Below are positions 36,500 through 49,631 of a stretch of DNA of 64,000 nucleotides, one piece after another; position 1 is the stretch's first letter; each line of letters starts with the position of its first letter. A model generated the notes under the pieces. It ran no database searches. It was not told where the DNA came from and saw only the letters and a list, made by a program, of their open reading frames with translations. The stretch is taken from positions 124,345-188,344 of the forward strand of contig QZCP01000841.1 in assembly GCA_003956705.1 (NCBI GenBank), written 5' to 3'. The position numbers were made by a program, and so were the translations under genes. The stretch comes from Brevipalpus yothersi (Eukaryota > Arthropoda > Arachnida > Trombidiformes > Tenuipalpidae).

Positions 36500-39400
36500 T
36501 CACTTCAAGCTATCCGATCTTTTACGTTCAGCAGGAGTATTCAAAGGCCATACATCAATAAGATTTTTGAAAACTTCAATTGGCTTCTGGAAGGAATTGC
36601 TTTCATTGTGACAAGTGAATATTGGACCAAAAGAAATTGCCAGATTGTGAGCATTCATTTTGTTGCGTTTGTGATGACTTTCAACAAACTTTATATGATC
36701 CATGAGATATAGCACTGTGGACTGGAATTTAAGATTGTTAAATGATTTGGAACTCAAAAAAAGCTGCTTGTTTTGTGATCACTCACTCTGTTTATCTTGG
36801 GTAAGCACTCTAGAATGCTGAACATGAGCTTCGCTTTGCCAGGAGCATCGTCCAATAAACAAACACCGAGGCCATCAACCATCATATCGAAGAGTGCTTT
36901 GGTAAATAAAGGCTCAGGCAGCTCTCGAATATAATCTTTAAGAAGACCTGGAAAAGATAAAAATCAAATCAAATCAAAATTTATATCCAGTTTCTCATTG
37001 ATCAATTGGAAAAAAAGATGTTGATTTAGATTGTCAATCGAATCGGAGTAAGTTAATTCGCAATCATCGAGGTTTCGATAAAAGAAAATCAAGTTGGAGC
37101 GAGAAGGTTTTGATAAGCGAAAAATAAAGAAAAACAAACATAATTCAATTCTATCCATTTATTGTCCATTCAAAAATTAACAGGTAGTAAGAAGCAGTAC
37201 AACACCAAAAGCTCTTTGTATGTTTTTGATCGGCGGCGAGAGGATCGAATACATTGAAACCCTTTTGATTAGATGGGAAAACCACGAGGTAGGATAATAG
37301 AGGCAGTGTAGAATGGACAAAAATGGTGAAATGAAGATAATCAAAAGTAACAAAAATTGAAAGAAAAAACTTAACCATAGAACAGATTGATTGAGTCTGT
37401 TCAGAAGAAAGTATTTTGAAAATTCCCATGGAAGGAAGGAATAGATGGTTCTAACAACTTTGTTAGAAGCAAAAATCGAGAGATTATCTCGAAATTGAAT
37501 GTTCAAAGAGAACATTTCTGCTTTCACTTGACGCGACGTTTACGGGCTAGAGTTCGGTGGTTTTTCATAGTTTCATTAGAGTGCAAGAAATGCCAGCATT
37601 GCTCGCAGAAGTAACGAGCACAAGTTCGACAAAGAAGAGGAGCCTGTGTTTGTGGGCAAATTGAGCAGCTGTTGGGCACCATGTAAGGGTCTACCTGAAG
37701 CTGTATGGAAAAAAAGTGCACAAATTAACATAAAGAAAGCAAAAAAAAATTCCGATGTTATGACATTACCCTCTTCGAAACTCGGCCTAGTTCAACATCA
37801 ATAAAGGCAGCCTCAACTGCTCTTGAATAGCTCTTCTGATTACTGAAAGTAACTCGCGCAGATCCGATAGGATATCTAAACCTATCAACGTCTATGCCAG
37901 CATAGACAACATTGTCGAAAAGGTCATCCATGATGTTTGCCAGGCCTTGAGCGGTCATCATCCCGTGAAGATTGCCAACAAAAACCGTTTTATCGAATTC
38001 AACTCGGAAATTTGAATCTTTTGTGAAGTTGCTATTGCTCAAAATCCACGGAATAACTTGGACATCCTTATCTGGCATCCTTCTCGAAGGTAAACGGATG
38101 TAATGTTTGTCTCTACGCAGCTCACAATGAGACAATAGAGCTTTCACACACTTTTCAGATTCAAAAATCATATAATTGTACCCCTTTTTCTTTTGTTTTG
38201 TCTTTGAATTTTCCTTTGGCCACTCCACTTCAACTCGACCGAATTGAGAAAAGAACTGTATTAGTTCCTCATCCGTCAGATCATATGGAGTACCTCCAAG
38301 AAAAACTTTGGTAGAATAGACAGGATTCTTTGGCTCAGTTAGATTGAGAACACCACTCCACTTGATAGGAGCCTCACAAAACGAAGCAGCAGTTCGCTGG
38401 AGTTCAAGTGCCTTCTCCAAATGATCACGATTGTTACCCCATTTTGGTTCGGCCCACCGTTTATCCGCAATAGAATGGAACATATAAGGATCCTGATGAG
38501 AAGGAGACCTACTAATTGGAGGTGGGAACGGAGACAATAGAATCGGATTAGGTGTCATCGAGAACATTGGAGATGAGGCTGCCATTCGAGGTGGTTTGGC
38601 GGGGGCACAATTTAGTTGCATTGAAATCTGGGCACTTTGGGAAGTTGACACGGGCTGAGATTGACGACTTCCAGCAGGATTGAAGGTAAGTTGAGACATC
38701 AAAGAAGTCATAAAGCTCGAATCCGCGGGTAGAGAACTCATTCCAATACCAGAATCCGAATTTGACGGGGACGGGGGGGAATGGGAACGCTCGAGACTAC
38801 CACGAATTGAGGTCGGCGAGCCACCACTAATCCTCGATGGTGATGTCTCGTTAGATCCATTGGCCTGAGAGCTTTCAACTCTCACGACACGAGTACCACA
38901 CTTCGAGGGTGGTAGTTGTCCAAAGTTGTTATTGTCAGGGTTATCGATATCATCATTGACCGGAGATCTTGAAAGACCATTCCAAAGAGAACCGAATGAA
39001 TTGCACATATCCATCAATTTACCATCTCCTGGGAAACTAAATGCTGACCGGTTACTCGAACGGCTGAACTCATCTCGAATAGAATGATTATTATTGCTCG
39101 ATTCAACAGGAATAGGAGTTGATATTGAGCTCAGTTGAGTATTTTGTTTCGGTATTTGCATCCATTCGTTGAGCAACCATTCAGGAGATTCCTTATTACT
39201 ATTATCACTGCCACCAGAAGAAGAAGAAGACAAATCACCAAAAGTAGACTTTGGAAAGTACTGATCCCACATTTGATGATTGAAGCCATTGCTGTTTGCA
39301 GTGATGGTATCCAATTGAGCGGATGTAGCTGGACTATCACCGAGTGATGGTGTGAGAAATCTTCCACCGTGATCAATGCTCTCAGACATGCTTGAACGCG

Positions 39401-42400
39401 TAGTGCAGAGCAATTTTCGTATGTTAGGTGGATCCCAGAAACCGTTGGGAGATACCGTATTCCAACTTGGATCAATGATGAAAGCCGGCTACTAGTGTGG
39501 TTGTAGTTATGTAAACCACCCACACTCAATACGTACAACAGTAAACAAGTGATGTAAGGGATGAAAGAAAAGATTCGCGCCGATGATAATTTTTCGCACC
39601 AAAAAACGTGGATATTGAGTATGTGTATATCTATGGCCAGGAAAAGCAAGATGAATAAACACCGGTGGCTCGTGATCAATAGTACAGTAGCAGTAGTAAA
39701 TAAATATATATGTATTTAGATGGATACAAGACCAACCGATAAGGGGTCACAAATAAATAGAGAGGAGGAAAAGAGAAAGAGAGAGATAGATAGGAAAAGA
39801 GAAAGAGTGTAATAGGTATTGGATGGCAATGGAAACCCTTTTTTTTCTTCAAATTGATGAAGCAAATTACAATATATATATCGAAAGAGAGGAATTAAGT
39901 TAGTTAATCGGGAGGGAATAATAACAAGTATCAATGTGCTCCAAGAGAGCAATCAAAGCTAAGGTGTAAGAAAGAGAGAAAGAAAGAAAGGAAAGAGGTG
40001 AGTATGATGAGTTATAGAGAGAGAGAGGGAGAGAGTGTGTAGTAAGATACACCAGAGAAGATGATTAACTTATACCAATGTATATTAATTCTTTGATTAA
40101 ATTAAATCAATTACTCTTAGCTCACAGGATAGTGGAAATCAATTATCAAGTTCAACTCGAAACAAAGTAACGAACCTCTCACCGAGACGATACAGAGACA
40201 AGATGGCCTCAAAAAAAAGTGTATAGAAAAAGTTGAGAACTTTCAGCTTTTTTCGAACTTGGCCAAATAAGTTCGAATTCTTTTTTTCAAGCTCTCTGAT
40301 TGGTTGAGATAAACCTTGCAGCACGAATATGTATCAACAATATTGATGATGGCTACTGTTGAGAGAGAGGAAGAAAGAGTTTGAACAAGATTTTCTGATG
40401 ATTTGATGTGAAAATTTGAGAGATGTTGAAAAATATTGATCACCAAAAGTAGCTAAGATTGATTGATTGTTTGATTGATTGATTGTTTGATCAAAAAGGT
40501 AGACACAATCAACCGATAAACACACACAATTGATGTAAGAATGGATAAATTAAAGAAAATTTAACAGAAATTAAGTAATAAATTTACTGAATCAGCAAGA
40601 GTAATAAAGATGGAAATTTTATACTCAGTAAACAATGGTGTAATTAACAAAGGTATAAAGAAACGGAAGCCCTACAAAGGTAAGAGTAGATAGATGATAG
40701 ACATGGACGTGGTTTAAAAAACCTTAGAAGATCAAATGGTCATCACGGACATTGTGTCAAACTATTTATACCCAAAGTATCGGCTGATTATGGTGAGTGA
40801 GACAATGATAATCTTTTTTTCACTTTTTTTAATTCTCTCTCTTTCTCTCTCTCATTAAAATGAAATGTAGATAAACATAAAATCATCGACTATCATCGAC
40901 TATCGGATGGGAGGAAGCCGGTGGCTGATATCACCAATCTCAGTGGACTTGATGAAAATTCATTGGATCAAAATATTATGGAATGTCCGTTCAACCAATG
41001 ATAACTGGCGGGTAGAATAACGCATCATTCAAGAGAGAGAGAGAAAGAGATATGTGACACATCGGTGGACTTGCATTGTGATGCTTAATCAGCGATCAAG
41101 AATTATCAATCATGCTGAGCATTCATTCATATCGTTGATATACTATGTTTATCGAACAAAGAGGTAACTTCTATGGTATAAAACGAAGCGGCAACTTTTG
41201 TATCGAACAGAATGGCCATTGGCTGGAGTCAAGAAAATAATTCGAGTTTGATTATGAAAACCTGATCCATCCTGAAATTGGCCTGATAATTCAACTGTTG
41301 AAGTCAGATTAGGTAAAACAAGACTCAGTTGGCAATCACTTTCGATATTCAATCAAAACATAAACAACAATCGACTATGTCTGATAAAAGTGTTTGAGGC
41401 CGGAAAAAGTAATCTGATACATTCAATTTGTCCCTTCCGAAACTTGCTGCAATTCTGATTATTCTTTTTGGGTAAGCTCAGATTATCAATGACTTTGAAA
41501 TGACTATTGAGTAACTATAGAGTTGGCCTAATGAGACCTAATGATCATACACTCTTTCTTTCAGTCTATTCTGCTCTATGATTCACCGGACTTTCCTCTT
41601 TCCACCACAAAGTAATGGTATTCACACTCTTCTTTCAACCAAGCCACATTCCATAGACGCGCTATGGAAACAGTTAATTTCATTCGATCGACAAGATGAA
41701 TGATTCATCATAATAAGGAGACCGGATATGAACAATCTGTCCAAAGCATTTCCCCACAAGAGGATCATCAAAATGGTCCAAATTTATAGGTTAAAAATGT
41801 TAGTTTGTTAAATTAGCCCCAACAGAAGTGCGATTAACTGTACTTGAGATTCGATTGATTAATGGTCAGATTCAGGAAAGGGAAAGATTAATTGGGAAGA
41901 GAAAGTTAAAGTGTGTAAAATGTAAAATGTAAAAATTGTACTTACTGCTAACCACATTTATGTCAGGCACATTTTCAGCTGAAAGATCAACACTGACTGG
42001 ATCCTTTTCAAATTCTTCACGTAATATCTTTTTTCGCACCGAAGACGCACACAAACGATAAATTCCAACAAGATCAATTCCTCGAGCCTCTATTTCGGCT
42101 GTACACTTTTTCACAATTAACGGTACACTTAGTCCACTATTTTCCCGATTAACCACAGTTTCTAAGGGACTTCCAAATAATGGGGTTGGATTTGATGGAT
42201 TTGGAGAGACAGCGATACGTTGAAAAGAAATACTTATATCTTTGTACCTTAATTTGATGCTTAAATGTCCTTTAGGTACCATTTTAACATTAAGACTATG
42301 TACGGTGGGGTCTTTTATGGACAAACTGAGTAACTTTATTGAGCCTCTGTAGCATAGTTTGTGTCTATATTGAGGATCCCATTTGTATAGTGTGAAGGAA

Positions 42401-45400
42401 ATTATTTTGGTCTCCACTAAATCTAATTCGAAAATTTCGTCCCACTCAAAGTCCGAATCTCCTCCTCGAACTGCGGTACGAGCTTTGAAGACATTATCAC
42501 ACTCAATCACACAATAAAGGTCTCTGGTGGTCGAAGGCACACTAGTAGAACTACGAAAACCGTGTCCAGCAATTATATTTATCCACAAAGTACCATCAAG
42601 TCCAACACCTTTGATGTGACTATCATCATCATCACGCTCATTAATATTACCAACCACTGGAGTTGATGCTGCCGATCCGATTCTTTCACCAATCAAACTG
42701 TCCGTTCCACTGATGATTGGATTGTGGTCACTGGTTGTCTTTTGGGAGGCAAGATGATGACCAGGATTGATGGTTGACACTGAATTACTTACCGATGTTA
42801 AAGCACGTCTAGAGCTCAATTTGAGCCAATCGGGATCACCTGTTAAAATTGGATCAAATAAGAAGATGGAGAGAGGAAGGGAAATTAAAATGGCTGGTCA
42901 ATGTAAAAATCACTCTTAAAAAAACTTGACACACAGTTAGTATCAGATTTAAAATTGCATTAAAATCTTAACATTAAAAACTTCGACTTAAAACATTTCC
43001 ATAGAGAATAGAATTAGAACTCTAATCATTCGAACAACCCTAATCACAATCAGTTAATTGTTCTCCCTCAATTTTGTCAAGTCAATCCCACCAAGATTGA
43101 GAATATTCTACGATATTCTTCAAGTTTAGAAACGAAAAAAAAACGAAAAAAGCGTGAGAATTGAGTGAAGAGCAGTGTGACGTCAGAATTTTATTGGCTG
43201 ATGCAACGAATCGTCAGCCTAAAAAAAATTGTTCCCATAAGCTATTACACTTTGATGGTTGAGGTAAAGCACAGTGAAACAAAGAGAAAAAATGCGCCAA
43301 ATGATCACTTCCATCCAAGTTGTGTGATCAAAATGACATTTAACACTGACTTTTGATCATTAATGTGACAATGTTGAGCGATGGATCAAAGTGACGAAAA
43401 TGATGGACATTGACAAAGTTTTCTTATGATGATAAGTATCGATTTTCGTAAAAGAAGTGACTCAACTTGGCTTATCATGTGAAATTGATTGAATAACTTT
43501 TTGCTTCCGATTTTGGTTGGTATTTTCCTAAAGTGCTTCTCGATTGGAACTGATTTTCATTCATTAATATACAATTTGACGTAAATTTATCTCTCTTCAC
43601 ACATGACTAGCTGGGGAAAGTTCGAAGTTGAAAGGTGATAAGTCATCATGCTGTCCTCTGATTTGGTAACTCTTGTCTGAGACTAGTCTATCAAGCCAAT
43701 CGAAACCAGGTTGAAAAAAATGATTTCGATGACAAATTGTGAGAAAAAAAAGTATAATCTTTGTTCCGAAATTTTAAGATATTGCAAGGTAAACTCCAAT
43801 ATGAACGAAATCATGGGTAACATCACAAAATTAACCAAAGATTGTGGATAGCAATCAAGTAAATCGAATCAAATGAGACTTACCGATCAATTTTTTACTT
43901 CGAGTTTCCGGAAGCTCTGGAGCTGAAGCTGCACCATCACTATCATAATCATAACCAGAATTGAAGGCACTATTCCGCTCAAATCTAACAGTTGGCTGGG
44001 CTCTGGATGGTGTTGGCTTTCGAGGTATTGACCGTGGTAATCGTTGATTAACTAGAGAACTTGTTTGTCGAGGCAATGAGTTGCTTTTCCATGAACGATA
44101 TCCACTCACAATGTCCCGTGGATCCCGAGAATCTCGAGGATCACGCCAAGAGCCGGCATACTTTGATATTACACGATTACGATAGTGAATAGATGGTGAT
44201 GAATGACCACCCACTTCAGTGTCCGATACAGATCCATCCGTAGTTAATCGGCGGGTTCGAAGTATACTTGGCAGTCCGGAAGTTAGGGTTAATGAGCGTA
44301 GATCATCGTGTCTTCTTCTGGGTTGATGAAATGATGAAGGTGAAAGTAAATCTTCAACTTGTAATACATTTGAAGTCATTAGCCTACCAGCGAGAGTTCG
44401 ACTTCTTGGTCTTGAAGAGATGTACAGATCATTCATATAATCTTGACTGAATGGATTCAAACTATTATCACTTTCGGTTCGATGTAATCGATTTAATCGT
44501 GATGATGGAATTTTGCGTCTCAAATGATAAGATGAACCTCCACCACCAACTTCGGTGTCAGATACACTACCATCGGTGGCCATTCTATGGCTCATGAAAG
44601 TGGAAAAATGTTGATTCGAAAGTGAAGCTCGTAAATCTTCTATACGTCTATTTTGGAGAGGTGTCAATGCTGGTGAATGAAAATCGCCCGGAAGTGATCT
44701 CAACCCAGTACGACTGGGTGGTCGAGAGATAAAATTACCCGACACATAATCTCGACTAAATGGATTAATGCAAATATCACTTTCAGTTCTAGAAAGGCGA
44801 TTAAATCGTCTGGTCAAAGATGAGCCATAATCGTCCAAAAAGCGAAGTCTCGATGGTGAAGCACTTCGATCAAGTAGTGAGCGTGCCAATGATGAAGCTG
44901 GCCGACGTGATAATTCACTGACCACATTAAAATCACGCTTTAAACTAGAATACGGAGAATCAACACCTCCACCGTAACCACTTACACTGGAAGGATACAC
45001 TTGACTCAAACCTCCACTCAGACTGTCCGATGTTCGAGTTAATCTCTGTAAACTCATAGATTGATTGGGTGTGGGTGGTAATATGGCACCATAGCCGGAT
45101 GTCTTATTTCGCCAAGCAACATCTTGATCTTGAGCCCGCTGTCTTGCTTGCTGTTCTTGAGCCACTAATCTTCTGGAATAACCGTAAGGTGATTCAGTGT
45201 ATATACCATCACCAGTTGAGCCGGTGAGACCTTTCAATCTTGCCCTCATCAAGTGTCCATTCTCTGGATCACGATTGAGTAAATCATCTTGATCACCGGC
45301 TTCAAGCTCATCTGGAAACTCTTTTTTCACTATAACCACTGGTGGTCCACGTTGTTCGTCCCGATAAACTCGCTGATTGGACAGTATTGCATCAGGAATA

Positions 45401-46424
45401 CCCATTTGATAATTGTGTGTTCGTATGGTGAGCACCAATCGACGTGGTATAGACATAATAATTACAACATCATCTAGAGACATTCGACGAACATCCACTA
45501 GATTCACAGCTAATATTTCATCACCAACACGAAGTAATCCACTATTATATACAGGACTTTCTACGGCAATTCGTGATATAAAAACACCATCAGCTGTCCT
45601 AAATCCATCACCTTCACGAATATACAAGCCGAGTGTTTGTCCTGGACGCTTAACAATTTCAACAAATTGTACACTAGCACTTCCGTCCATTGTGGTGGGT
45701 AAATATTTTTTCCACACCTCAGCACCAGCACGACCCAGTGTTCGTGGATCAAGAATTCGTATCATCATTTCACCTCTTTTTTCTACAGTCTCTATGTGAG
45801 CGGCTGTGATTGGATCAATATAATCTCGCTCACAAGCTTCAATTTGTCGAAACATTTCAGATGTAATACCGCTAACTTTACGAAAATCGCCTTGAACAAT
45901 CATTTCCGGTGGTCTTGAGCCATCACTAAAATAGGTATAATTAGATGGAAAATGGACACTTCGCTTCATGGTTGGCATGCTTGGAGATGGCTCAGTGTAA
46001 CAAGCCTGCTGATAACCAGGATGAGTTAAATATTTTGTTCCAAGGTTATTAGATTCACCGATAATCCTCTGATTGGAAAGAACTCGATTATCCTGTTATA
46101 AAAGAGAAGAGAAGTGAATAAGAGATAAAGAGAGAGGGAGAAAATGAGAGAAAAAAAATAAAGAGGTCAAGAATGCCGCTAATTGAAATTTCGATTCTCA
46201 CAAGATCCCGATTGTACGAGAATCTCATTCTAATCGAATAATATGCAAATTAGGAAGTCTAGAATGAATGTGTACCAATTAAACTCAGGTGTAAGCTCGC
46301 TCAGCCAAGTAAATGACCGATTAAGCATAGAAAGTGGGAGAGAAAGAGAGAGAAGAGAGAAAAGAGAAAAAGGAAAGGGTTAAAAGATTGTCCAACTGAC
46401 CTTTTTGCGGCCACAGCAAAGCAT
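36500..46424 (-). CDS. SYD1: Synapse-defective 1 (SYD-1/RhoGAP100F): PDZ, C2, RhoGAP
   Basis: Five exons (46424-46401, 46092-43884, 42839-41946, 36947-36787, 36721-36500) joined in frame to 1169 residues. The first exon encodes only MLCCGRKK. A PDZ domain lies near residues 150-235 (VEIVKRPGQTLGLYI to VVIIMSIPRRLVLTI), then a long Arg/Ser-rich linker, a C2 domain near 820-930 and a RhoGAP domain near 980-1150 with GIYRLCASS holding the arginine-finger position, DYIRELPEPLF and NKMNAHNLAISFGPIF. The domain order is that of Drosophila RhoGAP100F and worm SYD-1, which organise presynaptic active zones downstream of neurexin. The 4.8 kb intron 3 contains the CPEB1 gene. Confidence 0.93.
37524..39389 (-). 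CDS. CPEB1: Cytoplasmic polyadenylation element-binding protein (Orb/CPEB1), nested
   Basis: Two exons, 39389-37770 and 37700-37524, joined in phase 0 (AGG/CTTCAG) to 598 residues. The N-terminal 330 residues are Ser/Asn/Pro-rich and disordered. RRM1 starts at KVFLGGTPYDLT, RRM2 at TVFVGNLHGMMT with YAGIDVDRFRYPIGSARVTF, and the C-terminal ZZ-type zinc module has CSIC, CRTC, CEQCWHFLH. The protein binds CPE elements in 3'UTRs and controls poly(A) length and local translation in oocytes and neurons. The frame stays open upstream to about 39492 without ATG, so a further 5' exon is possible. The gene sits wholly inside a SYD-1 intron, same strand. Confidence 0.93.
39390..41945. other. Remainder of the SYD-1 intron upstream of CPEB1
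   Basis: About 2.5 kb that should hold the CPEB1 promoter and 5' leader. It has impure GA tracts (39765-39810, 39970-40035, 41032-41050). No coding frame with a domain on either strand. Confidence 0.5.
44208..44795 (-). repeat. Tandem duplicated module inside SYD-1 linker
   Basis: Two copies of a roughly 105-residue unit. Each has RTESD followed by NPFS.DY and a Ser-Arg block (near 44795-44757 and 44485-44447). Each copy ends with TDGSVSDTEVGG (near 44583-44548 and 44243-44208). Confidence 0.85.
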
Positions 46425-47406
46425 AGTAGAGGCAGTGATGATATGTTGATGAAAATTTTTGACCTGTGATGATGAAAGAGTTGCAAAAAAATTCACTTGG
46501 TGATGATTATAATTGTATTAGAGCATACTTAGAACCACAAATGAATGGATGAATGAATGAATGAATGAATGAATGAATGAAGAGTATATGAGAGGATGGC
46601 GTTTAACCAGTGGCGGTGTTGGTGGCTCTTCGGCTCTATTGTTGATATCGCCAAAATGAGTTAATGAAATTCGCCACCAAAGATGTCATGTGTGTTGGCC
46701 TTAATATGAAGCAGCGAAGTACTTCGCGGATGTTATGTGAGTGAGAGTTCGAGAGTTCGAAAGAGAGAGGAGAGAGAAAGTGAGACATCACAATGTTCAG
46801 AACTCTCATCGAACTCTCTCTCTTTTTCTCTCATCACACTAACATTAGGCAACAATTCGCGGGAGAAGTTCGAGAGGTATTCGTCAAGTTCTAGTAGCTC
46901 ATACTCTCACAGAAACTTCATCTCACAAAATCCGTTAAACCGTTTCGACAACATTATTCATCCCGAAGTCCATCAAGGCGTATCAAAAAACCGTTAACAA
47001 GCTGACTATTATCAAAAAACTGATCTCATTTCGAAAAAAATTAAATGATCGAGAAAATTAACACAGAAAACTTTCATGAGGACAAGCCCCGCTCTCATTC
47101 AAGTCACCATCAAATGATCATATGGATGAATCAACAAATCGAAAATATCTCAGAAGACAATGGTCAAGAAAATATTTTACCGATTATCATGCTCGTTTAT
47201 ATTTACAATCATCAATGAATTCCCAATCGAATCCTGGTTTTTTTTCAAACTCTCTTGATTTACTCTTCCCGGTTGAGAGAGTCTCGCAAAGTGAGTGTAA
47301 ATAATGCGCTGCGCCGATCCACGTTGTGATGGTATGTGTGATTATTGATGAAGTGATTTAGTTTGATCATTTGTTTAGTTGGATAGTTGGGTAGTTGTAT
47401 TGAACG
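46425..47406. other. Divergent region SYD-1/STX18
   Basis: About 980 bases between divergent start codons. It contains a GAAT tetranucleotide repeat and a purine tract near 46760. The frame at 46737-46997 has no domain. Confidence 0.5.
46549..46581. repeat. (GAAT)n microsatellite
   Basis: About eight GAAT units, 125 bases upstream of the SYD-1 start codon. Confidence 0.9.
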
Positions 47407-48713
47407 ATGGCTATTGATTTAAGTGCCGTGTTTAGTGAGAAAATAAATCGAATTAGCCATGATCATGGTGGATTAGTGACTTCTAGAGGAATAGCGAGTC
47501 CAATCAAATCACCACCAAGTAAAGCAACAACAACATTACCAAACAATTCTCTGTTTGCTTCCTTATTGTCTCAAAATAATTTACAAATTGGTAAAAGATG
47601 TGAACAAACTAAACAATTGATAGAGGGTGCAAAAGCTCTCTATGATAGTATTGATATAATTAAGAAAAGTTTAATTGAAAATCGACGAGATTACATTGAT
47701 ATGTAGTAAGTTTCCACTTCTTTGCGTCTTACTTTTTTTTGATTGTCATCAATTTATTGTTTATCACTTGATGGAATCTGATTGACACGAATAACACATA
47801 AGCAATTTATGATTGATTAATCTATCCTTTCTTTGTCCCAAGTGGATCTCTATTTCCATCCAAGTTATCCGATGATGATAGAAATCAAATTGATGAAGAA
47901 GTGCAAGAAGGTATCGTGGAGTGTCAAGCAAGATTAGTCGTCCTCAAAAATCAGGGTAAATATTATTGTTCTCATGTTCTTGTGACAATGAACCGATAAA
48001 TATGATTCTCATGAATTGCTTTGTTCTCTTTTCCAGTGAAAGAAAAGGGTCCGAGACTTGGTTCTCAAAGACATGCTGTTATTTCTGCCATTATTGAATC
48101 ATGTGAACTTTATCTCAAAAATGTCTGTGATACGTTCACTGAACTCCGATCTTTCCGAATGAAGCGCTCATTTGATAAGAGAAAATTAGCAAGATTAGAT
48201 CGTGGTTATGATTTTGATGATGATTTGGATCCAGGAATTTTTCAACCATCATCTTCCTCTTTCTCTAATGACCATAGTCAACGAAGAAGTGAACAAGAGG
48301 AAACAGCTGACCGTTTCCTTATTGGTGACTCTTTTGATAGAGATAGTGAAATTGATCAACTGAATGATACGGATCAATTTGATACTCCAAGCAATGAACT
48401 CATCAGTTTACAGGAAGAAAATGAGAAAATTTATCAAAACTTTTGCTCTATGGTGGGCGAAACTAGGCAAGTTGAAAAAAGTTTAGTCCAAATAGCAAAA
48501 TTGAATAGAACTTTCCAAGAAAATTTCTTACTTCAAAATGAAGATATTCAAAGAGTACAGACCACAGCCTTTCAAACTTCAGCTAATATTAAAGATGGAA
48601 ACGATGAATTGAGAGGTGCTATTCGAAACAAAGCAAGAGCTATTTATTGGATTATTTTTGTTAACCTGGTGCTCACTTTTAGCCTTATCTTTTTGGACTG
48701 GTACAACGTATGA
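47407..48713 (+). CDS. STX18: Syntaxin-18
   Basis: Three exons (47407-47705, 47843-47955, 48037-48713) joined in frame to 362 residues. N-terminal helical region, middle block (ELRSFRMKRSFDKRKLARL), acidic loop, then the SNARE segment from about ELISLQEENEKIYQNF through RQVEKSLVQIAKLNRTFQEN and NIKDGNDELRGAI, and a C-terminal membrane anchor (AIYWIIFVNLVLTFSLIFLDW). Syntaxin-18 is the Qa-SNARE for Golgi-to-ER retrograde fusion at the ER. The LDWY ending is conserved. Exon 2 uses a CAAG acceptor. Confidence 0.93.
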
Positions 48714-49631
48714 GAACATCTATTCAATAACTAGATTAAATCAACGAATTTTCACTCAAAAATTATACAAATCAACATATATTTATTTAAATTCATTAAA
48801 CTGTTATTTTTCTGCTTTTGAATGTTTCCTCCCATTGAATGACTAATTGGTGGAGAAGGTTCTCCGCCAAAAATCCACGTAACATGTTGCACAGTAAGCA
48901 AAGATTCATAAAATTTATCATCAATAGAATTTTCCGATTACAATGGTGATAAACTCAATCAGCTATTCCTGCAGTAATACTTAAAGCTTTCGCCATAGAA
49001 AGTGTAGACGAAACTTTTAATCCTCAGGAGAATTCAAGAGAGCGAAAACTGAGCTTAAAGAAGACTTGAGAGCTAAAAAAGTGATTTACTTACTTACTTG
49101 TATGTACTTATGTCAGTCTAATGATTATGAATAAGCGTAAGACTAAAATTGTGTCCCCTTCCAAAGCATTTAAGAAGACAGGAAACAATCGAAATAACCA
49201 ACAAACCCCAATCAAATGAATCTCTCATAAATAACGGTTCATTATGGGCTGCCTATTAAGGTCTATACACAAGTTTATCGAAAGAGAGAAAAAGAGAGAC
49301 AGAATCCTTGAAAACAGGTGAGAAAGTGAGAGAGAGAGTCTTTTGGCGCTACTCAATATGAACTGTGTTTATTGTTTTGCTCCATCTTTTTTGGTTGCAG
49401 TTCGAATTGAATGAAGATGTTTGCAAGCATATTGTAATTAGATCATCTAAATTGTACTATTTTGTGATGCTTTCGTATTGATAAGTGGTCCAAAAAACCC
49501 TGAGGGCTTTAGTTGAACTCATGTCTTACTGAAGCTTTACCACAACAAACAGAGTGTTTGGTGGATACAGCTGTTTTCGGATGTTGTGTTTATCCTTTTG
49601 TACCATCTTTTAATATTATATTTAGAGTAGG
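48714..49631. other. Gap between STX18 and PIK3C3
   Basis: About 920 bases with STX18 3' end and PIK3C3 promoter. Only short GA tracts (49279-49340) stand out. Confidence 0.5.

Noticed and set aside
36500..36947. GAP C-terminal exons as a separate RhoGAP gene
   Set aside because: They join SYD-1 exon 3 in exact phase across the RhoGAP fold (INVV then LLKDYIRELPEP), and no start codon precedes them.
45413..45799. 128-codon plus-strand frame
   Set aside because: Antisense shadow of the SYD-1 PDZ region.
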